Assembly: GCA_001579985.1 (NCBI GenBank)
Contig: LRSR01010757.1
Span: forward strand, 1-27,268
DNA: 27,268 nt
Direction of reading: 5' to 3'
Source of the DNA: Hypsibius dujardini
Taxonomy: Eukaryota > Tardigrada > Eutardigrada > Parachela > Hypsibiidae
The position numbers were made by a program, and so were the translations under genes. Each line of letters begins with the position of its first letter. Positions within the stretch are counted from its first letter, which is position 1. Below are positions 1 through 10,277 of the stretch, piece by piece. The notes below the pieces were generated by a model. The model saw only the letters and a program-made list of their open reading frames with translations, did not search any database and was not told the origin of the DNA.

Positions 1-283
1 ATATAACCAACTGAAAATAGAAAGGTATTATTGCAAAAATTGAAAGTGTGGATCATAAACTTGAAATGCCATAGAGCTATACGCGTATATATCTGTAAGT
101 GATGTTTCGGGAGCATGTAATTTAAGCAAGAAAATGGGACGTATTGGTGCAAGTGACAGTGGGACAAAATGGAGAAAAAACTGTCGTAAGATAGTTGTAA
201 GATCGATCATGACGATCTTTTTGTTTCGGTCGCCAGTTGACACAACTTCATATTTATGAGCGACCCCTTTTGTTTTATAGCTG

Positions 284-3200
284 TCACTTTGCAATCCGGC
301 AAAAGGATTCGGCAATATGACCGCGCAGTGCAGGAGTCAGCAGGACAATCAACCACGGACTTGCCGCGCATCCTAAAAATATCCATACAATTGAGGTTTG
401 TCTTCACTGTCATTTCAGTTCGTTATAGTAAACTAGCTACTTACAATTACAACTGCAAGAAAGCCTTTTGTTTAAATAAATAATATTATTTTTTACTAAA
501 TATAAACGTTTTCATCTTGTATTTTGATTTTCGTTCGATTCATATGTACAACATCGTGCCACATTATCCACATGAAATTGGTTGATGCACTTACACTACG
601 TTTTCAACAATTTGAAGTATACCACAATTGACTGCAATTTAGACTTTGTTTAAGCTGCGACTGGAAAATTTTTTTAATAGGGATTTCATAAAAAGTTTGC
701 CATGAACATTAGGAAGGGGAAATACATAGTAACATTGTACAGTCATTTCCTGAAAAGGTAGTTCAAAACTAAAATGCGTTAAATTGCCGTCTGAACTAAA
801 CCGATTCAGAATCAGATATGTATGTATATCAAAAGGGTACATACCCAAGAGGAAGAGTGTGACGACCGTAATGCCCGAGGGTGAGGTGAGGGCTACGTCA
901 GTGTGCGCAACCATTGGATAGATCATCCACGGGAGGAACGACACCAGAAACAACAGACACAAGGCGAAGACCGTCTTAGTGACGCCACCGCCACGAGTCG
1001 CGACTGCTCTATCTTTAACGGGCCGTGATTGAGGGTGAGATGGGCGGATGACCACGACAACAGCGGGCACTGAATGGGTCGACGGTTCCACGGCCCCGCC
1101 CATCGCACGACGATGGGCAACTCCAACCTTAGAAAGGGGCGGAAATTTTTTTTATTTTCGTCTGTGGTATAGATCTTCCCCTGCTCAAATAGCATTTGAA
1201 ACAATGTGGGCTATACAGCTATTTTACTCTTCCCTAGGGCCCAATAGATCGCTGGTTACTTTACCCTTCCTGTGTACATCACTTGGGGAGGGGTAAAATA
1301 GCCGGGGTTCTACTGAACCCCAAAGGGGGAGGGTAAATAGCCACTCCAAAACATGTGGTACGATCGTGCTGCCCTTTGGTAATTTCCGGCGGATCGTTTG
1401 CGGCCAAAATAATTGTTAACATCCCCGGGCGTTTTCGGGCCATCGTTATGTGGACCCGAGTCTAGTAAATTTTTGCCTTCATAAATATTCACGTAGAGCA
1501 TCTTGAAGACTTTAAACTTAGATCCTTAAAGAGCCCCACCGAGTAGGCTGAAATAAATACTCTAATAATCCAACATTAGCTATATTTAATAGGTGCGTCA
1601 TCATTACAGAGTAGTAATAATTCTGCAATTCCCTCATCTCGCTGGCTACATATGTGACAAACAATACGTCGAACATATTTAGCGAAGATCTCTTCATCGC
1701 AGAAGACCAACTTCGGTCCGTACGAACAGATTGTAATTTGTTATGGTTTCTTAAAAATTAACTCAACTATTATTACTAACTAATAAAAGTAGTTAGTAAA
1801 ATTATTCTCTTTTTATTAATTTTCCATCGTAAAGTATCTTTAAGAATAAATCTATGTGGCAGGCAATTCAATTTCAGACCTTGACGGCAATGGCAGTATA
1901 GCAGACAGCAATGCTGATCAGCGAACAGGAGATGAAGAAGGTCTTATAGAAGGTGATGTAGGGCCAGTAGTAGACCGACACCAAGAAGCATCGATCCAAC
2001 GTGATATTATAACCATACTGATAGCCTACGTGAACAAATGGCAAGGAGCAGACTGCTCCAGCAATCACCCACGGCAGCGCCACCAGGGTCGCAGTGCAAG
2101 CTCGAGTATGGAACCAGGCAACGCGCTGGCCGACGACGATAGAGAAGAAACGATGGAACGCGAGGGCGGCATGCTGCAGCTGGTCCACAGCGAGGATGGC
2201 CATGTAGGCGAAGGACAGCACCTGGCACGCCGCGTCGTACCGCGGTTCAGCCAGGAAATTCGGTCGACTGGCCAGGGTACCTACAGGGGTAAACCATTTA
2301 GGCGCGACCACTCTTTCATTTCTTAAACCATTTGCTCCGTGTTAATTTTTTTTAAATCTCAAAATTAAGTTTAATAGTGCAGTCAACTATCTCTGTTATG
2401 AAAGTTTTTCGATGTCGCAAGAAGGAGCTTTTTCTTCAAACATCCCACCGAATTTGGCCAGGCGTCGCAGCATTTTCAGGTTTTTCACACGTAACAATTT
2501 TGTGCTTCAACATGCAAAAAGCCTTCTTTTTCGTAATTTTCAGTGGCTTTAAGTTAAACACAACAAATGGAAAATGTATACAGACCTCTACCAACCTCTA
2601 TTTTTTGTTGCTCATCAAATAATTTCAGCTGCAATTACAAGTATACGGAGGACAAAATTCCCCATATTTTGAACTACCACCAAAATTATTAACGTCGATC
2701 AGGAAAAAATTGCAACGTTCTTACAAAAATCAGCTGATTAAAAAGCCAGAACGCCGAGCTTTGCACACGGTTTTGGAAAAGCCATTGGCATTGTACCATG
2801 GATGATGATGTCGCAACATCAAAATCACTCAAAATGGAAGAAACTCATTGTTTTATTCATTTCAAAAATAAGGTTTGGAAATTTTAAAAAATATGCACAC
2901 ACATTGAGAATTTGCAAGGTGGTCGAAATGGCTTACCCCTGTAGATTCAGTACAAACTAAACCAGTCAAGACAATTCCTCTTCGAACCTTGCAAATCTGT
3001 AAATTCGTTTCAAATCAGAAAAGGATAAGCTTGAAATATTTCTAATTTACAACACCGTACCGTAGATTTAAAAGTCCGTTGACTGTTTCATAATTATTTA
3101 TTTAAATTGTTGTCAATATTTATTGATCATTACTAGTATTTTATTCCAAATATTGGAAATGGCTTCGTGCAATGGTTTACCCCAATAACAATTCTCCGCT

Positions 3201-4005
3201 AATCCTACCCTCATTTAGAAACCTTGTGCTCTGTCATCTTTTGGCCGGTTACTAACTTTCACAAATTGCACACAAAACATTCAGGCATGCTACATTTAAT
3301 TGCGCCATCAACATTTATGACCAATATTTGATGTGGCACTTTCCGTTGTCATTGTTATTTTTTCAAAAATATATAGATTATTTTATTAAATGTGACCGTT
3401 AAATAGATGAATGTGTGGTGCTAATAAATTCTATACGTGAAGAACTTATCCGCGCGTCTTACTGAAAGCTTGGAACGCACAGACGATGCTAAAAATGAGG
3501 CTAGAGATGCAGAGACTGACGAAGATGGGCTGGATGCTTGAGAGGGTGTTGTGATGGCTACGAGAACGGAGGGTGAAAATGGCCACGAGACACAGCACAG
3601 AACCGACGCAGCCGCTGAGACCGATGATAGCGTAGGAATAGCCTGCAAACGGTTACGTTTTTCAATTAATTACTTTTTGAGTCCGGATCTTTCATTTTAG
3701 TTTCAAAAATCAAAAATCAAAAATCAAAAATCAAAAAGTCAAGAATCAGTAGACAATGTGAAACTTAGCTAAATTAACTAACTAGTTACACGCCTCATTG
3801 TTATTGGGGAAACTACAACCATACTCCTGGCTGTTGTGCATTTATTTGTTTATTTGAAAAAGTAAATATCTCAAACGGAAAACGTAAGAGCTGAATTACC
3901 AGCGATGATGTTGATTTCGCGGATGAATCGAGCCTCAGCAAGGGCTTTCGTTGTGTCGTTTTTGGCGACCGTAACGGCAGAGAGATTCGCGAAAGTGGAA
4001 GTCAT
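284..4005 (-). CDS. Rhodopsin-like (class A) orphan GPCR, 5 exons, 352 aa
   Basis: Spliced model, minus strand: exons 4005-3900, 3642-3463, 2280-1880, 1127-845 and 372-284, all with GT-AG junctions. Exon phases are continuous (1,1,0,1) and the TGA stop is at 286-284. The product is a seven-helix plasma-membrane receptor. TM1 spans about 36-60, TM2 69-94, TM3 112-137, TM4 157-177, TM5 197-226, TM6 281-304 and TM7 314-336. C114 and C193 fit the conserved TM3-ECL2 disulfide, and N187 is a glycosylation sequon. DRY is replaced by HRF (138-140) and NPxxY by SPWLI (328-332). The cytoplasmic tail is very short. Length is normal for class A. The start ATG has G at -3 but also follows a CAG that could be the acceptor of a 5'UTR intron. 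It is loosely like the Moody/Tre1 group of orphan receptors; the ligand is unknown. Introns carry a MITE (intron 2) and an inverted repeat (intron 3). A paralogous last exon lies at 5083-5207 on the other strand. Confidence 0.85.
1218..1341. repeat. Inverted plus direct repeat in GPCR intron 3
   Basis: The arm GCTATTTTACTCTTCCC (1218-1234) is mirrored by GGGGAGGGGTAAAATAGC (1285-1302). A third, direct copy, GGGGGAGGGTAAATAGCC, follows at about 1325-1342. It looks like the ends of a small, decayed inverted-repeat element. No target-site duplication could be fixed. Confidence 0.5.
2284..2941. mobile_element. TA-flanked MITE (TIR CAGGGGTAA...), copy 1
   Basis: A 658-base element starts CAGGGGTAAACCATTT and ends in its inverted complement AAATGGCTTACCCCTG, with one mismatch in 16. 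A further GCGACCAC/GTGGTCG match lies just inside. TA lies directly outside both ends (2282-2283 and 2942-2943), as expected for Tc1/mariner-type insertion. It has no transposase reading frame, so it is non-autonomous. The interior is AT-rich and matches a second copy at about 6646-7203. It sits in intron 2 of the GPCR, with its left end directly against the exon 3 acceptor. Confidence 0.85.
3703..3737. repeat. (CAAAAAT)n microsatellite
   Basis: About five units of CAAAAAT in the first intron of the GPCR gene (3643-3899). Simple sequence repeat with no function suggested. Confidence 0.85.
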
Positions 4006-5082
4006 TGCGGCTGCAGGTGACGAAAATATTTTTGCTTATTGTCCTTAAAATTAACCACTCGTGTTGCTGCCTATTTAAGGCAATTTTTTGCACTTCTTTT
4101 AGGATGATCATTATAAGATAATTATTGCTGTTTGCAGGATAAGCCTTCGGGCAAGCACTGCAGGATGTCATGCTCTTTATAAGAGGCACTTCCTATCTGA
4201 CGTATGACAAAGTAACGCCATTCATTTTACAGTTGTCTCTTCCCCCCCCCCCGTCATCGTCATAGGTCATTCGTTCAAAAATGACCTATGGCGTGAATGT
4301 TTAAACGTTACATATTACCAATTTATTAACACATAATTAAGGCTTCCGGTATGAAGTATATTTTTAAAGTCAGCGCTCTAAGGGCTGCGGGTTGGGGTTA
4401 TCTTCTTTGATTATCTTATGAAATGTCCTTTCGGCTCTTCTCATTCAAGGTCATAATCAATTTGCAATGAACATCAATTCTTTATAGTCTATTGTACATC
4501 AAAATAAATGCTGAATAATGCTCAAGCTAAATGAGCGCGTGAACGATGATTGCAAGATTATAAGTACTCTACCAAAGGAATTGAATTCTGCAACGTTATT
4601 ACACAGGTGGGATTTCCCTTACAAAACGAGATGATTCTACGCAAATGTCTGAAGAAACTGAGGCGCCTTAGTGGAGAACAGAAGCCCAACTTAGTTTTGG
4701 TGGGAAATTATTAGTGCGAAGCAGAGCTGTGCCGATAGTCTATCGGAGCTCCCTCTAATTCCGATATTCCCGATAAGCGAGTCTTAACTGCAGAAGATCA
4801 AAGAATCGGCCCGTTTCAGCATGCAAAAATTCAATTAATTTGATATTTATAAATATATTTACATTTGCCTATAATTAAAGTCTCAATATTTGTTTTAATT
4901 TTAGCATACTTTATCTAAACATTGATGTTATATATGGCTTTTGTATTAAAGAAAGTATAGTTTTTATTGAAATTAACTTGGCGGTGAATGGAATGAAACA
5001 TATGGTATATGTTATCTTAAACATTAGTCATGATAGTTTTACAACTCGATTGCATATCTTTTGATTGACTTTGATTAATTAG
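4006..5082. other. Intergenic region upstream of the GPCR
   Basis: No convincing exon was seen on either strand. It holds a minus-strand TATAAA-like motif about 170 bases upstream of the GPCR ATG (TTTATA at 4174-4179), an 11-base C run (4242-4252), a perfect hairpin (4261-4290) and a short palindrome, CCGATAGTCTATCGG, near 4733-4747. The rest is AT-rich. The GPCR promoter probably lies in the first 300 bases. Confidence 0.5.
4261..4290. promoter_or_regulatory. Perfect 11-bp hairpin with inverted AGGTCA half-sites
   Basis: CATAGGTCATT (4261-4271) and AATGACCTATG (4280-4290) are perfect reverse complements around an 8-base loop, next to an 11-base C run. Each arm holds AGGTCA, the classical nuclear-receptor half-site. 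It lies about 260 bases upstream of the GPCR start codon. A regulatory role is inference only. Confidence 0.35.
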
Positions 5083-5207
5083 GGTGCGTTGCAAGTCCGT
5101 GGTTGATTGTGCTGCTGACGCCGGCATTGCAGAAACGATTTCGGAGTGAACAGTTGATGTTCCAGGCTTCTTCAGGCATCGGAACCGCCTCCACCGGCAC
5201 CAGATGA
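5083..5207 (+). pseudogene. Orphaned terminal exon of a paralogous GPCR
   Basis: After an AG acceptor (5081-5082) the frame reads xx-C-V-A-SPWLIVLLTPALQ and then 24 more residues to TGA (5205-5207). This matches the last exon of the GPCR at 284-4005 (C-A-A-SPWLIVLLTPALR). The entry phase is the same (two bases before the Cys codon) and the DNA is nearly identical over about 45 bases. It then diverges into a longer basic tail, QKRFRSEQ onward. No matching TM1-TM6 exons were found upstream on the plus strand between 4000 and 5083. I read it as a fragment left by inverted duplication, or as the last exon of a gene whose other exons were lost. A very long upstream intron reaching past the opposite-strand gene is less likely. 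Confidence 0.65.
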
Positions 5208-6645
5208 CACACTTCCAGACCGAACTTTACACTATATCACATTGCGGACTCGATATCGCAAGAACTTGCCATTCAAATGTGTGCTGCAAAAACGGCTCAT
5301 CGACATTTTCAACACGCAGACACTAGATGCCTTTATTATCCCTTTTAAAAATTAGCTATTCAATTAGCCAGACATGATCTTGCAGTTCACTCTGCTGCTA
5401 GAATATTGGGTCATACACTGTGCTGACAAGTCTATGTAGACGTGCCATGTTAAAGACGGAAACATAACCTGCACGGAATTTTCAATTAACATTTTTTCAT
5501 TTTATTTTTAGACGATCTACTGTATGTGTGACATGCGATAGAGCTGCAGGGTTCACCGAATTTATTGCAGTCGCTCCCAACTCCCAGACACGTACTGTAC
5601 ATGGGCTACGACTCGAGACTTATCAAATTAATACTGCTAGGTTGAGTGACAGAATGAGGCAAGATTTTTGGGTGAGGAGAGGTCTTTAGTCCAAATTCAA
5701 ATGTCGCCGATAAAGTACACACTGACAAACTGATCGGGGATTGGGGGAGGATGATGATGAGGCATACGCATACCGAACGCGTTAATGGACTACAGTGGCG
5801 CCGTACCGGAAGAAACAAGGTCACTGGCCCAGACAGTCATTGCTATAATGGGACAAACAGTTTAATGACATTTTTAGGACCCAATCCAATTTTAGTGTAA
5901 CTGTTGCAATGGAATTGATAGCTTCGTGATTTGTTTGGTTATTGCAATAATGTTTTTAATCACTATGTCTGCAATTGTTTATGAAGTTTGAAAAATGATG
6001 AGCCGTTGGCTGAGCCCCTGAGTATGCTATACGAATTCTATCTGCAGTAAATCCTCGAAAATAATTTATGTAATTTTTTTGGAACACTTACTGCTCGTCT
6101 AGTTTGAATTTATAAATCACTCTTGCGGACAAATTCTACATGTGATTTAAGAGGTTTACCTCAACTTAACAACTTTTACTTTGCTTTAACGAAAGAAACA
6201 GACATTTTTGGATAGATTTCCAAGTAGCCATAAAGAGAGTTTTAGATCCGATAGTATATATTAAATGATGAAACAACTCCCTTTATTTTTTGTCTATTAT
6301 ATCTCCAACTCAATATTTGAAACGCGATAAGCTGGCCAAATTATTGTTTGTGATTTCCCGCCCACTTTAACGCGTTAAGTTTACGTTCATACTTACCGTA
6401 ACTTGGTTGCCAAATTATTTTTCCCTTCTAATTACGGTATAAGCTTCGTCCAGATTAAACACATAATTATATAAAAAGTTGATGAATAAACCCTCAAATT
6501 TATGTTATTCGGACAGTGGTCGGTTATTCAGCCCATATCTGTACTCCGTACAGAATAACTGTTAAACTGCAGTGCGCAGCGAGTTGCACATACATATTGT
6601 ATCTGATGATGATTTATGTTAACATATATCATATCATATCAGAAG
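5208..6645. other. AT-rich intergenic DNA
   Basis: No exon with supporting splice sites or family similarity was seen. Open frames here are short, AT-rich and lack recognisable motifs. Confidence 0.5.
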
Positions 6646-7203
6646 AATTTTTTTTAAATCTGAAAATAAAGTTGAATACTATAATTAATTATCTCTGTTA
6701 GGACAGTTTTTCGAAGTTTTTCGCAATTTGGATTGCTGACAAGGAGGAGTTATTTCCCTAAACAGGCCCACCAAGTTCGGCCAGGCGTCGCGGCATTTTT
6801 CAGGCTTTTCACATGTAGCAATTTTGTGCTTCAACATACAAAAAGCCTGTCCAAGTCCCTATCTTTTTTGTTGCTCCTCAAACAATTTCAAACGAATTGC
6901 AAATATATGAACACAAAATTGTCTATATTTGAATCATTGCCAAAATTGTTAACGTCAATTAGAAAAGAATTGTATCGTTTTTGCCAAAATGAGCTGATTG
7001 AAAAGGCAGCACGCTCACCTTTACACACGGTTTTGCAAAAACCTTTGGCATTGTGCCATGGATGATGTCGCAGCATCCCAACTCAATATGCAGAAAACTC
7101 ATTGCTTTATACATTTCAGAAGTCAGATTTGAAAAAATGTTAAAAATGTGCACAGACGTTGAGAATTTGTGAGGTGGTCGCGCATGTAAATAGTTTACCC
7201 CTG
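6646..7203. mobile_element. MITE copy 2, left end truncated
   Basis: Homologous along most of its length to 2340-2941. Shared segments include GGCCAGGCGTCGC, AATTTTGTGCTTCAACAT and CACACGGTTTTG. It ends in TTTACCCCTG at 7203, followed by TA. The 5' inverted repeat is missing: similarity stops near 6646 next to an ATATC-rich stretch, so the copy was cut short. Numerous substitutions and small indels between the copies argue against recent movement. Confidence 0.8.
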
Positions 7204-8761
7204 TATAGTCCCTTCTGTCCAATATAAAAGTGTATGAAGAAGGAGCGTTGTGCTTTGTTTACGTGTTTATTGGATGTTATGCAATGCAGGTCCTGACCTT
7301 GAGATGCGTGTGTGGGCGTAATGCGGCGACCCGTTAACACGGTCAGCCCCCCATACTGTTGTGCAGAGGCTAAGTCAAGCCGGCACTGAACAGCCCTTGA
7401 CATGTCGCGCCAGACACGCAACAACCAGGTCGCCAAGACCATGAGTACAACTGTGTATGTACGTGTCAAGATCATTGAGACGAATTCTGCAGCCTAGATA
7501 TACTGCAAATTCCCAACGGAAATTATTGCTCAATGCGATGATTTGTCGTCATACTCACCAATATTTAGGACGTACAATTAATTAAGATCGTGTCGCAAAT
7601 TCTTCAAGAACAGTGACATGACCCACACTGCATGGGAATACTGCTGGGGTTGAAGGCTTCCATAGTCTTCAGTCTCGGCAGTCCTGATTTTACATTGATA
7701 AAAAAGTTTAGTATATTGAAAATGCAGAAAATTACTTGTATAGATACATATTTCCTTGTAGAATGTATATATTCCGTACAATAAGTCAAGCACATTATAA
7801 GTATAATCTGATATATACATAATTAGTAAATATTTTATGTTACAATAGTAATATAATTTATACAGATATAAGTTAATATCTAATGACATTTTGCAGCCAC
7901 AAAAATGTTTTCCTAAAAAAAGTTTAGAATTGTCCTTTCGTCAGGCATTCAAATTAAAAGTGACGGATATTATATTAGACATGTCTTAAGACATGTATCA
8001 GTATAAAACATTTTGGGAAACATTTTTCGGGGCTGTTAAATTTGATTAAATATTATGTGTACTTATCTTTAGATAGGAAAAAAAGGACAAACAAATAAAT
8101 GGAAAATAGTTTTATAAACATAGAATCTTTTATTTAAGTTTACGAGTGTTTGAGTATTTGGATCACAGTACTGAATAATGTCCTCGGCGAGGAGATGGAA
8201 TATAAGAGTGAAATTATCTTGGCCGTTTGTCTACCAATTTGACCCACCCATTTATCTTACAGACATGTTGCCATCTATCATGTTGTTTCAATCGCTGCAG
8301 TACAGTTGTGCCGGTTTATTTATAAAAAACATTAATGCAACAACAAATTCCTTTGCTGGGTATTTACCCAAAACGAAAGAGTTAAAGTGACGAAGCCCAC
8401 ATGGTGTGTCGGTATGAGGGAAAAGAATACTTCCGGGCAGACAGACACCCATGGTTAGTTCCCATCATTCATTACACAACACGCATCCTTAATTACACTG
8501 CACATGGGATCCAATAACAAGCACTGCGCAATAGCATTTCTACAAGCATGCATTTTTAAACGTACATGTCATCGTTACAACAGGAACCCGGGTATCCTTT
8601 CTTTTAAAACAAACACAAAAAATGTCGTCAAGCATATTTCTGCCATTACTCTCGCCTCTCTAACTCTCTCTCTCTGTATATTATAACACATCTATCACCC
8701 ATCATCAATCTCGTTTGCGACGAAGAAGAAGAAGAATCCGAAATCCGATATGTCCACCACG
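7204..8761. other. Intergenic DNA, no supported gene
   Basis: 7280-7480 is more GC-rich than its surroundings. A minus-strand frame there begins with a hydrophobic, signal-like stretch (MILTRTYTVVLMVLATW), but it runs on into the MITE terminus and has no recognised domain. A minus-strand AATAAA lies near 7265. The remainder is AT-rich. A CT-rich run lies at about 8649-8676. Confidence 0.4.
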
Positions 8762-10277
8762 TTACTCAATGTAGGAGAAGACGGTTGCGAAGTTCTCCCC
8801 AGCGGCGTTCTTCGCACGGACCGAATACTTGCCGGCATCCTTACGCACAATGTCCTTGATCTCCAGGTTGGCCAACCAGGCGTCGCCTTCCTTTTTGACG
8901 TACGTTTTGTGGCGGGAGTCATTCTTGATCCGGTCCTCGAGATGGGTCCAGTTCACCTCCGGTTCGGTGTCCGAGGAGATGCGACATTGAAGGAGGATGA
9001 AGTCGCCATCGGGGCTGTCGATGGCTGTGATTGTTGGGGCTTCCAGTTTGGGGGCTAACGGACTGATGCTGCCTCGTCTATAACATACATTTGTCTGGTG
9101 TCTGTGTCTGTGTCTGTGTTTGTGTCTGTGTCTGTGTCTGTGTCTGCTTCTGTGCATGTGACTGTGCCTGTGCCATTATCTGTGTTTGTAATCATATCTG
9201 TGTCTCTATTCCTCTCTGTTTGTAAATTTCCTTCCTCTTACCGGCTCATTGGTAGCCCTTCAAAAATATCCACAGATCCGCGTCTAAAATAAGAAACGAT
9301 TTAGAAGCTTTGGTGGCCGCAGAGGTAAAGCACCCATGGAGAATGAAGGAAAACTCTGGTGTCATCTTTTTTACCGTCCGCCTGTTGGGAGAGGGCCATC
9401 AGCCTGGAAACTTCCCCGCCTGTAAGCGCAATGACACAACATTATTATTACACTGTATGAAGTCTGGAAGAGCCTTGGAAATAAAGTAAATCAACTGCGT
9501 AAATGGGCGTATACTGTACGTACCTCTTCTCAAACGTCGTACTGGGAACGGAGATGCTACTTTTTCTGAAACAGAAAATGAAATTTAGAGTTACATTCTT
9601 CATCTGCTAAGAAACTAGAATAAAAGAAACGTAAAATTTTTAGAGAGTAATGAAAGCGTTGTCGCGTATCGTAAGGGCTTTCACCTTCGCTTTCATGTTA
9701 AAGCTACTGCGTACCTTTGTCCAGACGGCGGCATTGCCGCAGCATCCTTGTTGTCCTTTCTAAACATAGCAACCAAAATGTATTTATAGTGATGAAGAAT
9801 TTATCTCACATTGTTTTTAAATATTTTAGATCTCTCTCTCTCTATATATATTTATGTTATATAGTTGATATATTTTTTGGCGTCACGAAAGTCATCTAAG
9901 ACGTAATTTGTTTGTTACAACTTACAAATAAATAAATATATAATATTGTTAGCTATTTTATTAAGAGCAGTAAAGTGCCAAAAGTACTGAGCAAAACATT
10001 ACCTGACTCCTGCGCCGGTGGGATATGGACTTTCAGTACTATCCCTTCTGAAAAAAATTGAACTACACGAACGCCTCTAATAGTTTCAAGACAGAGCACA
10101 TTTTTTCAGACAAGACCTTACCTTCCCTCTACAACCGGTTTTGTGGCATCCACACTTCCTCGCCTGAAACAGGCATACCAGAAAAAAGGTCATCAGGTTG
10201 ATCTAATTCCTCAGACACACCCTTTTGGCTATCTTTAATTTAACTCACTTCTGCACAGCGGTCGCGCCTTGCATCAT
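8762..10277 (-). CDS. Ig (I-set) domain protein with a microexon-encoded basophilic-kinase motif array, 186 aa
   Basis: Minus-strand exons: 10277-10249, 10163-10122, 10047-10003, 9759-9715, 9565-9524, 9283-9242 and 9077-8762, stop TAA at 8764-8762. The five internal exons are 42, 45, 45, 42 and 42 bases. All begin and end in phase 2, and the split codon gives Arg, or Lys at the first junction. Residues 1-91 are Pro/Ser-rich and probably disordered, with motifs KRGS (10-13), RRDS (24-27), RKSS (54-57), RRGS (68-71) and RRGS (82-85). This is the R-R/K-x-S form liked by PKA and related kinases. Residues 92-186 form an I-set Ig domain: C in the B strand, the NWTH tryptophan, and D-A-G-K-Y near the end, where the second Cys is Val, as in many titin/twitchin/UNC-89 Ig domains. 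The MMQ start is uncertain. The gene could be complete, or this could be the C-terminus of a giant muscle protein or kinase. Confidence 0.72.
9095..9185. repeat. (TGTGTC)n low-complexity tract
   Basis: About fifteen degenerate hexamers of TGTGTC in the last intron of the Ig-domain gene (9078-9241). On the minus strand it reads as a His/Arg-rich frame, which is an artefact of the repeat. Confidence 0.8.

Noticed and set aside
7140-7475. Minus-strand frame with a hydrophobic start as a secreted protein
   Set aside because: It reads through into the MITE terminus and has no domain, splice support or homology I recognise.
8750-9058. Plus-strand 102-residue frame
   Set aside because: Antisense shadow of the Ig-domain exon.
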